Shown here piece by piece: positions 1-9,279 of a stretch of 64,000 nucleotides of DNA. Below the pieces are notes generated by a model, which did no database searches, was not told the DNA's origin, and saw only the letters and a list, made by a program, of their open reading frames with translations. Within the stretch, counting starts at the first letter, position 1, and each line of letters starts with the position of its first letter. Both the position numbers and the translations under genes were made by a program. The DNA is taken from the NCBI RefSeq assembly GCF_026262575.1, contig NZ_JAPKFL010000001.1, positions 186,001 through 250,000 of the forward strand. Direction: 5' to 3'. The DNA comes from Streptomyces marinisediminis. Lineage in GTDB: Bacteria > Actinomycetota > Actinomycetes > Streptomycetales > Streptomycetaceae.

Positions 1-1
1 G

Positions 2-1609
2 CCCGAGATGACGGCGACCGCCTGCACCTACCTGGTGGTCACCCGGGTGCTCCAGTGGTATTGCGAGATCCCCTGCCCCGCCCTGCCGAGCGCCGCCCGC
101 ACCGCGCTGGTCAGGCACGGCCTGACCTGCGTGGCCCTGATGGGCATCTCCCCGCTGATCGTGGTCGTCGCCACCGCCCAGCCGCTGGCGCTGCCGCTGT
201 TCGCCGTGCCCTTAATCGCGCTGGACTCCACGCTGTGGATCGCCCGCGTCCGGGCCGAGGAGCAGCTCCGGGACCCGCTCACCGGCCTGCCCAACCGGCT
301 GTGGCTGATGGAGCGCACCTGGTCCGCCCTGGACGACGCCGACCGGGCCGGCGCCCGTGCCGCGCTCGTCCTGATCGACCTCGACCGCTTCCGCTCCGTC
401 AACGACACCCTCGGCCACCTCGCCGGCGACCGCCTGCTGCTCCAGATCGCCGACCGGCTGCGCACGGCCCTGCCCCGGGGCGCGGAGGCCGCCCGGCTCG
501 GCGGGGACGAGTTCGCCGTGCTGCTCCCGCTGGCCGTCTCCACCACCAGCGCCCAGCGGGCCGCGCGCACGGTGGTCAGCGCGCTCAGCTCCCCGCTCCA
601 CCTCGACGGGCACAGCCTGGTGCTGGAGGCCAGCGCGGGCGTGGCGGTCTTCCCCGACCACGCGGACGAGGCCGAGGGCCTGCTGCGCCGGGCCGACGTG
701 GCGATGTACGAGGCCAAGCGCGACCGCAGCGGCGTCGAGGTCTACGACGTCATGCGCGACGGCAACACCGTCGACCGCCTCGGCCTGCTCGGCGACCTGC
801 GCCGTGCCCTGGACGCCGGCGAGGTGGAGCTGCACTACCAGCCCAAGGTCCGCTTCGACGGGCAGGTGTCCGGGCTGGAGGCGCTGGTGCGCTGGCAGCA
901 CCCCGAGCGCGGGCGGGTCGCCCCGGACGTCTTCATCGCCATCGCCGAGACCTCCGGCCTGATGCCCCGGCTCACCGAGTACGTGCTGGAGAGCGCGCTC
1001 GGGCAGGTCGCCGCCTGGCGGGCGGCCGGGCTCACCGTGCCCGTCGCCGTCAACGTCTCCCCGCGCGACGTCCACACCCCCGGGTTCGCCGGCGCGGTGG
1101 CCGCCCGCCTGGCCCGGCACGGCGTACCGGCCTCCGCGCTCCAACTGGAGATCACCGAGCACGTGCTGCTGGAGGAGCCGCAGCAGGCGGCCGACACGCT
1201 GGCCGGTCTCGTCGGACACGGGGTGAAGATGTCGCTCGACGACTTCGGCACCGGCTACTCCTCCCTCGTCCACCTGCGCAGACTGCCCGTCAGCGAGCTG
1301 AAGATCGACCGCTCGTTCGTGGCCCGCCTGGCCGTCGACAGCCAGGACGCCGCGATCGTCCGGTGCACGGTCGACCTCGCCCACTCGCTCGGCCTGCTCG
1401 TGGTCGCCGAGGGCGTGGAGGACGACGAGACGTGGGAGCACCTGCGCGACCTGGGCTGCGACGCCGTGCAGGGCTGGCTGGTCGCCGCCGCCATGCCGCC
1501 GGCGGAGACGACGGCCTGGCTGCGCGCCCGCGAGGTCGCCCCCGGCGGCACCGGCGCCCGCGCCTTCCGCGTCCCCCGCCCCACGGCCGCCAAGGGCCCG
1601 ACGGCGTGA
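2..1609 (+). CDS. GGDEF/EAL bifunctional c-di-GMP protein (5' end outside window)
   Basis: Probable membrane-bound diguanylate cyclase/phosphodiesterase for the second messenger c-di-GMP. The frame is open to the left edge; the first ATG is at 8, but the protein starts in the middle of a hydrophobic region, so the true start probably lies upstream. Counting from that Met, hydrophobic segments fill about 35-75, GGDEF lies near 165 ([10 protein letters not shown], intact), and the EAL domain follows from about 275 with EAL near 291, [19 protein letters not shown] near 411, LKIDRSFV and AEGVED all intact. No RxxD inhibitory site is seen five residues before GGDEF. The EAL half looks catalytically competent; which activity dominates cannot be read from sequence. 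Confidence 0.9.
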   Translation, partial: PEMTATACTYLVVTRVLQWYCEIPCPALPSAARTALVRHGLTCVALMGISPLIVVVATAQPLALPLFAVPLIALDSTLWIARVRAEEQLRDPLTGLPNRLWLMERTWSALDDADRAGARAALVLIDLDRFRSVNDTLGHLAGDRLLLQIADRLRTALPRGAEAARLGGDEFAVLLPLAVSTTSAQRAARTVVSALSSPLHLDGHSLVLEASAGVAVFPDHADEAEGLLRRADVAMYEAKRDRSGVEVYDVMRDGNTVDRLGLLGDLRRALDAGEVELHYQPKVRFDGQVSGLEALVRWQHPERGRVAPDVFIAIAETSGLMPRLTEYVLESALGQVAAWRAAGLTVPVAVNVSPRDVHTPGFAGAVAARLARHGVPASALQLEITEHVLLEEPQQAADTLAGLVGHGVKMSLDDFGTGYSSLVHLRRLPVSELKIDRSFVARLAVDSQDAAIVRCTVDLAHSLGLLVVAEGVEDDETWEHLRDLGCDAVQGWLVAAAMPPAETTAWLRAREVAPGGTGARAFRVPRPTAAKGPTA

Positions 1610-1684
1610 GCACCCCGGCCGGGCGGCCACCGGCCGGCGCCGCGCCTCCCGCGCCCGCGGGCGTGAGCCGCCCGGGGGTAGCCA

Positions 1685-1690
1685 TAGGAT
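1685..1690 (+). promoter_or_regulatory. candidate -10 element of the gat operon
   Basis: TAGGAT lies 44 bases before gatC in the 124-base gap after the GGDEF/EAL gene. No good -35 box is visible at the usual distance, so this is a weak call based on position and the -10 match only. Confidence 0.3.
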
Positions 1691-1733
1691 TGGGGCGCAA
1701 GCTCATGCCCGTAACCCCTTAAGGAACCGCCGC

Positions 1734-2030
1734 ATGCCTGGCATCACCCGCGAGGAGGTCGCGCACCTCGCGAAGCTGGCGCGCCTTGAGCTGAGCGCCG
1801 AAGAGCTCGAACACTTCGCCGGTCAGCTCGACGACATCATCGGAGCGGTCGCCGCCGTCTCCGAGGTCGCAGGCGAGGACGTGCCGCCGACCTCCCACCC
1901 GCTGCCGCTGACCAACGTCATGCGCCCGGACGAGGTCCGTCCGAGCCTGACGCCCGAGCAGGCGCTCTCCGGGGCGCCCGCCCAGGAGCAGCAGCGCTTC
2001 AAGGTGCCGCAGATTCTGGGGGAGGAGTGA
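1734..2030 (+). CDS. gatC: Asp/Glu-tRNA(Asn/Gln) amidotransferase subunit C
   Basis: 98-residue GatC, the small subunit that stabilises the GatA-GatB complex converting misacylated Glu-tRNA(Gln) (and Asp-tRNA(Asn) where relevant) to the correct amidated form in the cytoplasm. The N-terminus [20 protein letters not shown] is typical of the family, as are the conserved [13 protein letters not shown] stretch and the short C-terminal tail. AAGGA at 1722-1726 is a suitable ribosome binding site for the ATG. It is first in a gatC-gatA-small protein-gatB operon, and its stop overlaps the region used to start gatA. Confidence 0.97.
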   Translation: MPGITREEVAHLAKLARLELSAEELEHFAGQLDDIIGAVAAVSEVAGEDVPPTSHPLPLTNVMRPDEVRPSLTPEQALSGAPAQEQQRFKVPQILGEE

Positions 2031-2035
2031 GCGAC

Positions 2036-3529
2036 ATGACCGACCTGACGAGGCTGACCGCCGCGCAGACCGCCGAACGCGTCGCCGGCGGCGAGGTCAC
2101 CGCCGTCGAGGTGGCCGAGGCGCACCTGGCCCGCATCGCGGCCGTGGACGAGAAGGTCCACGCCTACCTGCACGTGGACCGCGAGGGGGCGCTCGCCGCC
2201 GCCCGCGCGGTGGACGCCCGGCGCGCCGCGGGCGAACCGCTCGGCCCGCTGGCCGGCGTGCCGCTCGCGCTGAAGGACATCTTCACCACCGAGGGCGTGC
2301 CCACCACCGTCGGCTCCAGGATCCTCGAGGGCTGGCTCCCGCCCTACGACGCGACGCTCACCAAGCGGCTCAAGGACGCCGGCGTCGTCATCCTGGGCAA
2401 GACGAACATGGACGAGTTCGCCATGGGCTCCTCCACCGAGAACAGCGCCTACGGCCCCACCGGCAACCCGTGGGACCTCACCCGCATCCCCGGCGGCTCC
2501 GGCGGCGGCTCCGCGGCCGCGCTGGCCTCCTTCCAGGCCCCGCTGGCCATCGGCACCGACACCGGCGGCTCGATCCGCCAGCCCGCCGCCGTCACCGGCA
2601 CCGTGGGCGTGAAGCCGACCTACGGCGGGGTGTCGCGCTACGGCATGGTCGCCTTCTCCTCCTCGCTCGACCAGGGCGGCCCGTGCGCGCGCACCGTGCT
2701 GGACGCGGCGCTGCTGCACGAGGCCATCGCCGGGCACGACCCGCTGGACTCCACCTCCATCGACGCCCCCGTCCCCGCCGTCGTCGAGGCGGCCCGCCAC
2801 GGTGACGTGCGCGGGCTGCGCGTGGGCGTGGTCACCGAGTTCTCCGGCGAGGGCTACCAGGACGGCGTGATGCGGCGGTTCACCGAGTCGGTGGAGCTGC
2901 TGCGCGAGCTGGGCGCGGAGATCGTCGAGATCTCCTGCCCGTCGTTCACCAAGGCGCTGGCCGCCTACTACCTGATCGCGCCGAGCGAGTGCTCCTCCAA
3001 CCTCGCCCGCTTCGACGCCATGCGCTACGGCCTGCGCGTGGGCGACGACGGCACCCGCTCCGCGGAGGACGTCACCGCGCTCACCCGCGAGGCCGGCTTC
3101 GGGGCCGAGGTCAAGCGCCGCGTCATGCTCGGCACCTACGCGCTCAGCTCCGGCTACTACGACGCCTACTACGGCTCCGCGCAGAAGGTGCGCACGCTCA
3201 TCGCGCGCGACTTCCAGCGGGCGTTCGAGTCGGTGGACGTCCTGGTCTCCCCGACGACGCCGACGACCGCGTTCCCCATCGGCGAGCGCGCCGACGACCC
3301 CATGGCGATGTACCTCGCCGACCTGTGCACCATCCCGTCCAACCTGGCCGGCAACGCCGCCATGTCGCTGCCCTGCGGCCTGGCCCCGGAGGACGGGCTG
3401 CCGGTGGGCCTGCAGATCATCGCGCCCGCCATGGCTGACGACCGCCTCTACCGGGTAGGCGCCGCCGTCGAAGCGGCCTTCCACACCCGGTGGGGGCACC
3501 CGCTGCTCGAGGAGGCACCCGTCCTGTGA
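2036..3529 (+). CDS. gatA: Asp/Glu-tRNA(Asn/Gln) amidotransferase subunit A (amidase)
   Basis: Glutaminase subunit of GatCAB: it frees ammonia from glutamine and passes it to GatB. The amidase signature is complete: Lys in [12 protein letters not shown] near residue 79, the glycine/serine loop [10 protein letters not shown] near 154, and the nucleophile Ser in [12 protein letters not shown] near 178. Two starts are possible. GTG at 2027 overlaps the gatC stop but has GGAGGA touching it; ATG at 2036 has the same GGAGGA (2021-2026) nine bases upstream and gives [10 protein letters not shown], so I prefer it. Length about 497 residues is normal. The 3' end overlaps the next small gene. Confidence 0.96.
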   Translation: MTDLTRLTAAQTAERVAGGEVTAVEVAEAHLARIAAVDEKVHAYLHVDREGALAAARAVDARRAAGEPLGPLAGVPLALKDIFTTEGVPTTVGSRILEGWLPPYDATLTKRLKDAGVVILGKTNMDEFAMGSSTENSAYGPTGNPWDLTRIPGGSGGGSAAALASFQAPLAIGTDTGGSIRQPAAVTGTVGVKPTYGGVSRYGMVAFSSSLDQGGPCARTVLDAALLHEAIAGHDPLDSTSIDAPVPAVVEAARHGDVRGLRVGVVTEFSGEGYQDGVMRRFTESVELLRELGAEIVEISCPSFTKALAAYYLIAPSECSSNLARFDAMRYGLRVGDDGTRSAEDVTALTREAGFGAEVKRRVMLGTYALSSGYYDAYYGSAQKVRTLIARDFQRAFESVDVLVSPTTPTTAFPIGERADDPMAMYLADLCTIPSNLAGNAAMSLPCGLAPEDGLPVGLQIIAPAMADDRLYRVGAAVEAAFHTRWGHPLLEEAPVL

Positions 3530-3768
3530 ACGCGATCAAGAAGGCCCGGCGCTACAAGAAGTCCAAGGCCAGCACGTACATCTCCATCGGCACCTCGCTG
3601 TTCGGCGCCGTCAGCGTCGTCAAGCAGCTCCGGCAGGCGCGCTCCGACAAGGACACGCTCGTGCTCGCCGACGCGGTGGTGTCCGCCGCGGCGATCACCA
3701 CCGGTGTGCTGATCCTGCTGCGCGAGCTGCGCAACTGGAGCGGCGACGACGTCCTCACCGGCGACTGA
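3526..3768 (+). CDS. small conserved membrane protein between gatA and gatB
   Basis: 80-residue protein starting with GTG at 3526, which overlaps the gatA stop (GTGA) and has GGAGG at 3511-3515, so it is translationally coupled to gatA. It begins with a strongly basic stretch ([16 protein letters not shown]), then a weakly hydrophobic segment around 17-27, and a clearer hydrophobic helix around 48-62 ([15 protein letters not shown]). No catalytic motif is seen. From memory, S. coelicolor also has a small gene between gatA and gatB, suggesting a conserved but unassigned role. Function unknown. Confidence 0.8.
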   Translation: MNAIKKARRYKKSKASTYISIGTSLFGAVSVVKQLRQARSDKDTLVLADAVVSAAAITTGVLILLRELRNWSGDDVLTGD

Positions 3769-3787
3769 TTCGGAAAGGCACCACACC

Positions 3788-5296
3788 GTGACCGTCACCG
3801 ACCTGGTGTCGTACGAGGACGCCCTCGCCTCCTACGACCCCGTCATGGGCCTGGAGGTCCATGTCGAACTCGGCACCCGTACCAAGATGTTCTGCGGCTG
3901 CGCCACCGCCCCCGGGGCGCCGGCCAACTCGCAGACCTGTCCCACCTGCCTCGGCCTGCCCGGCTCGCTGCCCGTGGTCAACGCCACGGCCGTCGAGTCG
4001 GCCGTCCGCATCGGCCTGGCGCTGAACTGCTCCATCGCCGAGTGGTGCCGCTTCGCCCGGAAGAACTACTTCTATCCGGACATGCCGAAGAACTTCCAGA
4101 CCTCCCAGTACGACGAGCCGATCGCCTTCGACGGCTACCTGGACGTGCAGTTGGAGGACGGCGAGGTCTTCCGCGTCGGCATCGAGCGCGCGCACATGGA
4201 GGAGGACACCGGCAAGTCCACCCACATCGGCGGGGCGACGGGCCGCATCCACGGCGCCTCGCACTCCCTGCTCGACTACAACCGGGCCGGCATCCCGCTG
4301 ATCGAGATCGTCACCAGGCCGATCACCGGGGCGGGCGAGCGCGCCCCCGAGGTCGCCCGGGCCTACGTCGCCGAGCTGCGCGAGCTGATCCGGGCGCTGG
4401 GCGTCTCCGAGGCCCGCATGGAGATGGGCCAGATGCGCTGCGACGTCAACCTCTCGCTGATGCCCAAGGGCGCGCAGGCGTTCGGCACCCGCAGCGAGAC
4501 GAAGAACGTCAACTCGCTGCGCAGCGTCGAGCGCGCCGCGCGCTACGAGATCCAGCGGCACGCCGCCGTGCTCGACGGCGGCGGCGTCATCGTGCAGGAG
4601 ACCCGCCACTTCCACGAGGACGACGGCAGCACCACCGCGGGCCGGGTCAAGGAGGAGGCGGAGGACTACCGCTACTTCCCCGAGCCCGACCTGGTGCCGG
4701 TCGCCCCGGACCGCGCGTGGGTCGAGGAGCTGCGCGGCACGCTGCCGGAGCCGCCCCGGGTGCGCCGCAACCGGCTGCGCGAGGAGTGGGGCATCTCCGA
4801 GCACGAGATGCAGTCCGTGCTCAACGCGGGCGCCCTCGACCCGATCCTGGCCTCCATCGCCGCCGGCGCCCCCGCCGACCAGGCGCGCAAGTGGTGGATG
4901 GGCGAGCTGGCCCGCCGGGCCAACGAGGACGGCGTCGAGCTGTCCGCGCTGCCCATCACCCCCGAGCAGGTCGCCCGGGTGTGCGCCCTGGTGGCCGAGG
5001 GCTCGCTCAACGACAAGCTCGCCCGCCAGACCATCGAGGGCGTGCTCGCCGGCGAGGGCGACCCGGACCGGGTGGTCGAGGCGCGCGGCCTGAAGGTCGT
5101 CTCGGACGAGGGCGCGCTCGGCACGGCCGTGGACGAGGCGATCGCGGGCAACCAGGCCATCGCCGACAAGATCCGCGGCGGCAAGGTCGCGGCGGCCGGG
5201 GCCCTGGTCGGCGCGGTCATGAAGGCCACCCGTGGCCAGGCCGACGCCGCCCGCGTCCGCGAGCTGATCCTGGAGCGCCTGGGCGTGCAGGGCTGA
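3788..5296 (+). CDS. gatB: Asp/Glu-tRNA(Asn/Gln) amidotransferase subunit B
   Basis: 502-residue GatB, the tRNA-binding and kinase/transamidase subunit of GatCAB. The catalytic cradle occupies roughly residues 15-300 with the family blocks [30 protein letters not shown] (zinc-type cysteines) and MRCDVNLS; the helical and YqeY-like tail follows from about 350 and ends in [23 protein letters not shown] at 3788 has GGAAAGG upstream. Last gene of the gat operon, followed by a strong GC hairpin. Confidence 0.97.
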   Translation: MTVTDLVSYEDALASYDPVMGLEVHVELGTRTKMFCGCATAPGAPANSQTCPTCLGLPGSLPVVNATAVESAVRIGLALNCSIAEWCRFARKNYFYPDMPKNFQTSQYDEPIAFDGYLDVQLEDGEVFRVGIERAHMEEDTGKSTHIGGATGRIHGASHSLLDYNRAGIPLIEIVTRPITGAGERAPEVARAYVAELRELIRALGVSEARMEMGQMRCDVNLSLMPKGAQAFGTRSETKNVNSLRSVERAARYEIQRHAAVLDGGGVIVQETRHFHEDDGSTTAGRVKEEAEDYRYFPEPDLVPVAPDRAWVEELRGTLPEPPRVRRNRLREEWGISEHEMQSVLNAGALDPILASIAAGAPADQARKWWMGELARRANEDGVELSALPITPEQVARVCALVAEGSLNDKLARQTIEGVLAGEGDPDRVVEARGLKVVSDEGALGTAVDEAIAGNQAIADKIRGGKVAAAGALVGAVMKATRGQADAARVRELILERLGVQG

Positions 5297-5310
5297 CACC
5301 ACCGCGGTGC

Positions 5311-5345
5311 CGGGGCCGGGGCGCGCCCCCCGCGCCCCGGCCCCG
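5311..5345. terminator. GC-rich hairpin after gatB
   Basis: A 15-bp perfect stem (CGGGGCCGGGGCGCG and its complement) with a 5-base C loop lies 15 bases after the gatB stop, between gatB and a convergent gene. There is no T-run, as is usual for Streptomyces terminators. Probably bidirectional. Confidence 0.7.
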
Positions 5346-5479
5346 GGCGCGCTTCACCCGCCGGTGCGCGTTGGCGTCGGCGTGCGTGCGCACCGGCCCG
5401 GGCCGTGGGCGCTCCGGTCCGCGCCTGCCCCGGCGCGCGGGGCCCTGCCGTCGTCGTCCTCCCCTCCCGAGGAGAGAGG

Positions 5480-6673
5480 TCACCGGACCGTCAGGCGCAG
5501 CACGCGGTCGTCGTCGCCCTCGGGGTCACCGCGGCCGTCGGTGTTGCTGGTCATCAGCCACAGCTCGTCGCCGCTGTCGGCCACGACGGTGCGCAGGCGC
5601 CCGTACTCGTCCTCCAGGAACGCCTGCGGGTCGGCGACCGGCTCGGTGCCGTCCAGCGGGATGCGCCACAGCCGCTCCCCGCGCAGGCTCGCCAGCCACA
5701 GGGAGCCCTCCGCCCAGGCCAGGCCGCTCGGCGAGGCCTCGGCGGGCCGGAACTGCACGAGCGGGTCGACGAAGCCCTCCTCCCCGGCCCGGCCCTCCAC
5801 CTCGGGCCAGCCGTAGTTGCCGCCCGACTCGATCAGGTTGACCTCGTCCCAGGTGTCCTGGCCGAACTCCGAGGCCCACAGCCGCCCGGCGCCGTCGAAG
5901 GCGAGCCCCTGTACGTTGCGGTGGCCCAGGGAGAACACCCGCGAGCCCTCGGCCAGGTTGCCCTCCGGCGGGGCCGAGCCGTCGGGCCGCACGCGCAGGA
6001 TCTTGCCCGCCAGCGACTCCGGGTCCTGGGCCGCGCCCCGCACGTCGGCGTCGCCGGTGCCGACGTAGAGCATGCCGTCGGGGCCGAAGACGATGCGGCC
6101 GCCGTTGTGGACCCGCGACTTGGGGATGCCGCGGACGACGACGTCCGGCGCGCCGAGCCGGCCGCCGGGCTCGTCGCTCTCGGCGTCGTAGGCCATGCGC
6201 ACCACCCGGTTGTCCGAGGCGCTGGTGAAGTACGCGTACAGGTAGCCCTGCGCGTCGCCGGTGCCCATGGTGATGCCGAGCAGGCCGCCCTCGCCGCCCG
6301 GCTCCACGCCGGGCACCTCGCCGACCTCGCTCACCTCCCCGCTGTCCGCGTCGATCCGGGAGATCGTGCCCTGGTCGCGGGAGGAGACCAGCAGGTCGCC
6401 CTCGGGCAGCGGGGCCAGCCCCCACGGCGAGCCCAGGCCGGTGGCGACGGTGCCGTCCACCTCCACCGAGCCCTCGGCGGGCGGCGGGCTGGCCTCGGTC
6501 CGCGGCCGGTCGGAGGCGGCGGGGGAGGCCGGCTCCTGGGCCGTGGGCTCGCTCGGCCGGGGCTCGGCCCGGCCGCCGGTGTCGTTCCCCTCGGAGGCGG
6601 GGCCGCCCGCGCAGGCGGCGGTGAGGGCGAGCGTGGCGGCGGCCAGGGCGGCGGTCACTGCGGGGCGTCGCAC
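5480..6673 (-). CDS. PQQ-dependent sugar dehydrogenase family lipoprotein
   Basis: 397-residue secreted lipoprotein of the glucose/sorbosone (aldose sugar) dehydrogenase family. GTG at 6673 has GAGG nine bases upstream. The N-terminus MRRPAVTAALAAATLALTAAC is a signal peptide ending in a lipobox-like LTAAC, followed by a Ser/Pro/Glu-rich linker to about residue 75. The beta-propeller domain then shows SPWGLAPLPEGDLLVSSR, GEGGLLGI, KSRVHNGGRIVFGPDGMLYV (with the family His), and HRNVQGLAFD. Some actinobacterial members use PQQ and others act on unknown sugars; the substrate cannot be assigned. Convergent with gatB, upstream of nothing obviously co-functional. Confidence 0.85.
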   Translation of the reverse strand: MRRPAVTAALAAATLALTAACAGGPASEGNDTGGRAEPRPSEPTAQEPASPAASDRPRTEASPPPAEGSVEVDGTVATGLGSPWGLAPLPEGDLLVSSRDQGTISRIDADSGEVSEVGEVPGVEPGGEGGLLGITMGTGDAQGYLYAYFTSASDNRVVRMAYDAESDEPGGRLGAPDVVVRGIPKSRVHNGGRIVFGPDGMLYVGTGDADVRGAAQDPESLAGKILRVRPDGSAPPEGNLAEGSRVFSLGHRNVQGLAFDGAGRLWASEFGQDTWDEVNLIESGGNYGWPEVEGRAGEEGFVDPLVQFRPAEASPSGLAWAEGSLWLASLRGERLWRIPLDGTEPVADPQAFLEDEYGRLRTVVADSGDELWLMTSNTDGRGDPEGDDDRVLRLTVR

Positions 6674-6765
6674 GGGTGGGTTCCTCTCGTCGGCCTGTGC
6701 GTCCAGCACACCACACCGCGGGCCCGGACGCCGGACGATCCGCGCGGTGCCCCGGTGGGCGCGGC

Positions 6766-7767
6766 TCAGTCCCAGGAGCCCCGGGCCCGGGGCAGCCCGG
6801 CGATCTCCGCGAGGTCGGCGTCCGTCAGGCGCAGCGCGGCCGCCCGGGCGTTCTCCCGCGCCCACCGGGCCTTCTTCGTCCCCGGGACCGGTATCACCTG
6901 CGGCCCCTGCGCCAGCAGCCAGGCCAGCGCCACCTGGGCGGGGGTCGCGTCCCCGTGCCGGGCGGCGACCCGCCGCAGCCCGGCCACCACCGGCTGGTTG
7001 GCGGCCATCATCTCGGCGGTGAACCGCGGGTGGCGGGCCCGGACGTCGTCGGGCTCGAAGCCGCCGCCGGTGGTGAGCGTCCCGGTCAGGAAGCCCTGCC
7101 CGAGCGGCATCGCCGCCAGCAGGCCGATCCCGCGCGCCGCGCACCACGGCGCCAGGTCCTCCAGCGCCTCCGGGGCCCACACCGACAGCTCCGCCTGCAC
7201 GGCGCTGACCGGGAACACCTGCTGCACGCGGCGCAACTGCTCCAGCACCGCCGCGTGCGGGCGGGTCTGCCGGCCGGGCGGGCGCCGGGCCCACGGGTCC
7301 ATGGCGCACACGCCCAGTGCCCGCACCTTCCCGGCCGTCACCAGCTCCGCCATCGCGCCCCAGGTCTCCTCGACGGGCACCTCGGGGTCGGCGCGGTGGA
7401 GCTGGTAGAGGTCGATGACGTCGGTCTGCAGGCGGCGCAGGGAGGCGTCGCAGGCCCGGCGGACGTAGCCGGGGCGGCCGTTGGCGACGATGTGCTGCTC
7501 GCCCGTGAGGAGGCCGACCTTGGTGGAGAGCACCACGTCCGCCCGCCGCTCCTTCAGCACCCGGCCCAGGAGCAGCTCGTTGGTGAAGGGCCCGTACATG
7601 TCGGCGGTGTCCAGGAGCGTCGTCCCGTGGTCCAGCGCGGTGTGCAGCGCCCGCAGCGACTCCTCGCCCACCTGCTGCGACGTCGTGTAGGCCCAGCTCA
7701 TCGGCATGCAGCCCAGGCCGACGGCCTGAGCGCGCAGCGCCGTCGCGCCGATCGTCCTGCGCTCCAC
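6766..7767 (-). CDS. aldo/keto reductase
   Basis: 333-residue NAD(P)H-dependent oxidoreductase of the aldo/keto reductase superfamily. All four catalytic residues are visible: Asp and Tyr in LLDTADMYGPFTNE, Lys in VVLSTKVGL, and His in DVIDLYQLHRADP. The C-terminal cofactor-binding part includes QVIPVPGTKKARWARENA. Start ATG at 7767, with a 68-base divergent gap to the next gene that must hold promoters for both. Subfamily looks like the YdhF/Tas-like reductases of unknown substrate. Confidence 0.9.
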   Translation of the reverse strand: MERRTIGATALRAQAVGLGCMPMSWAYTTSQQVGEESLRALHTALDHGTTLLDTADMYGPFTNELLLGRVLKERRADVVLSTKVGLLTGEQHIVANGRPGYVRRACDASLRRLQTDVIDLYQLHRADPEVPVEETWGAMAELVTAGKVRALGVCAMDPWARRPPGRQTRPHAAVLEQLRRVQQVFPVSAVQAELSVWAPEALEDLAPWCAARGIGLLAAMPLGQGFLTGTLTTGGGFEPDDVRARHPRFTAEMMAANQPVVAGLRRVAARHGDATPAQVALAWLLAQGPQVIPVPGTKKARWARENARAAALRLTDADLAEIAGLPRARGSWD

Positions 7768-7835
7768 CGGACTTCGTTCTCCTCCCCGTGACCGGCCCCC
7801 AAACTAACCGGTCACCGACGCTAGCCTGGACCGCC

Positions 7836-8795
7836 ATGGATCCTGTTGACGTCTGGCTCCCGTTCCCGCCCGCCGAACTGGCCGCGCCGGCCGAACCGGG
7901 AGCGCTCCCGGAGGCGTTCACCTACCGGCACTGGGACACCGAGGGCGACTACCCGGCCGACCCGGCGCGGTGCGCGGCCTACGTGGTGCCCTACATGAAG
8001 CCCGCTTCCGCCGTGCTGCGTCCGCTGCCGCACATGCGCCACGTCCGCCTGGTGCAGACGCTGACCGCCGGCACCGAGCACATGGTGCCGGGCCTGCCCG
8101 ACCTGCCGGCGGGGGCGGTGCTGTGCAACGCCGTCGGCGTGCACGACGCCAGCACGGCGGAGCTGGCGCTGACCCTGGCCCTGGCCGCGCTGCGCGGACT
8201 CCCGGACTTCGTGCGCCACCAGGACGCCGGCCGGTGGCACACCGCGTTCCGGCCCGCGCTCGCGGACCGCCGGGTGCTGATCGTCGGGTACGGCGGCATC
8301 GGGCGGGCCATCGAGGAGCGGCTGTGGCCGTTCGAGGTGGCGAGCGTGACGCGGGTCGCCCGCACCACGCGGCAGACCCCGCGCGGCCCGGTGCACGCCT
8401 TCACCGAGCTGCCGCGGCTGCTGCCCGACGCCGAGGTCGTCCTGCTCGCCGTGCCGCTCACCGAGCAGACCCGGCACCTGGTCGACGCCGCCTTCCTGGC
8501 CCGCATGCCCGATGGGGCCCTGCTGGTGAACGTCGCCCGCGGTGGCGTGGTGGACACCGGCGCGCTGCTCGCGGAGCTGGAGTCCGGGCGGCTGCGGGCC
8601 GCGCTCGACGTCACCGAGCCGGAGCCGCTGCCCGCGGAGCACCCGCTGTGGCGGGCCCCCGGCGCGCTGATCACCCCGCACGTGGGCGGCCCGACGACGG
8701 CGTTCCTCCCGCGCGCCGCCCGGCTGCTGCGCGCCCAGCTCACGCGGCTGGCCTCCGGTGACCGGCCGGCGCACGTCGTCCACACCGCCGGCTGA
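7836..8795 (+). CDS. D-isomer specific 2-hydroxyacid dehydrogenase
   Basis: 319-residue NAD-dependent dehydrogenase acting on a 2-hydroxyacid of unknown identity. It has the dinucleotide-binding LIVGYGGIGRAIEERL, the catalytic Arg in NVARGGVVD, Glu in DVTEPEPLP and His in ITPHVGGPT. I chose ATG 7836 (MDPVDVWLPF); an in-frame ATG at 7788 would place the start almost at the neighbouring gene and lacks family similarity. Divergent from the aldo/keto reductase. Confidence 0.88.
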   Translation: MDPVDVWLPFPPAELAAPAEPGALPEAFTYRHWDTEGDYPADPARCAAYVVPYMKPASAVLRPLPHMRHVRLVQTLTAGTEHMVPGLPDLPAGAVLCNAVGVHDASTAELALTLALAALRGLPDFVRHQDAGRWHTAFRPALADRRVLIVGYGGIGRAIEERLWPFEVASVTRVARTTRQTPRGPVHAFTELPRLLPDAEVVLLAVPLTEQTRHLVDAAFLARMPDGALLVNVARGGVVDTGALLAELESGRLRAALDVTEPEPLPAEHPLWRAPGALITPHVGGPTTAFLPRAARLLRAQLTRLASGDRPAHVVHTAG

Positions 8796-9279
8796 GGCCG
8801 CCTCCGCGCCCGCCTCCGCCTCAGCCCGTGCCGCGCCCCCGCGCGCCGTCACCGCGCGCCGCCACCGTGCCCCGTCACCGCGCTCGGCCCCCGCACCCCG
8901 TCTCCGCGCCCCCTCTCCGCGCTTCGCACCCGTGCCCGGCGCGCGGGTGGCTTCCGGTTTCGGTGCCGGGCCGGAGGGGGGAGTATCACCGGGTTCGGCG
9001 GGAACGCGTCGGCGTGGCGCGAAAGGTGCGGTCATGGGTGGTGTCCCCGCCGCCCCTGGCATCACTGGAGACACGGATCGGAGGCGTTCGACTGCACAGC
9101 GTGTCGACAAACCCTTACGTCGCTACGTTCCGTAGGGTACCTATACCGCTGAGTGACGGACCTGGTGTATCGTCCGGACGGGGGAGATACCGGGACACCC
9201 AGGGGGGCGACGGGCGAATGCATGGCCAATGGACGAACTGCCTGATCATGGACGGCCGGTGGCGCCGGGGGGTGGTGCG
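8796..9279. other. 484-base intergenic region before the PAS-GGDEF gene
   Basis: No supported gene. The first 200 bases are low-complexity C-rich sequence giving only shadow ORFs. From about 9100 composition becomes less GC-rich and looks like a promoter region; it holds the candidate BldD box at 9144-9157 and the possible upstream start of the next gene at 9229. Confidence 0.6.
9144..9157 (+). promoter_or_regulatory. candidate BldD box
   Basis: TACCGCTGAGTGAC matches the published Streptomyces BldD consensus (TNACNC(A/T)GNGTNAN) except for one base, C for A at position 3. It lies 123 bases before the preferred start of a GGDEF gene, the kind of gene BldD is known to control. Inference only. 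Confidence 0.4.

Noticed and set aside
5480..7921. One 813-residue minus-strand ORF covering two genes
   Set aside because: Only the part after GTG 6673 is the sugar dehydrogenase; the rest is the wrong frame of the aldo/keto reductase gene, which has full motifs in its own frame.
8796..9135. 125-151-residue Pro/Arg-rich ORFs
   Set aside because: Composition artefacts of C-rich sequence, no ribosome site and no protein-like pattern.
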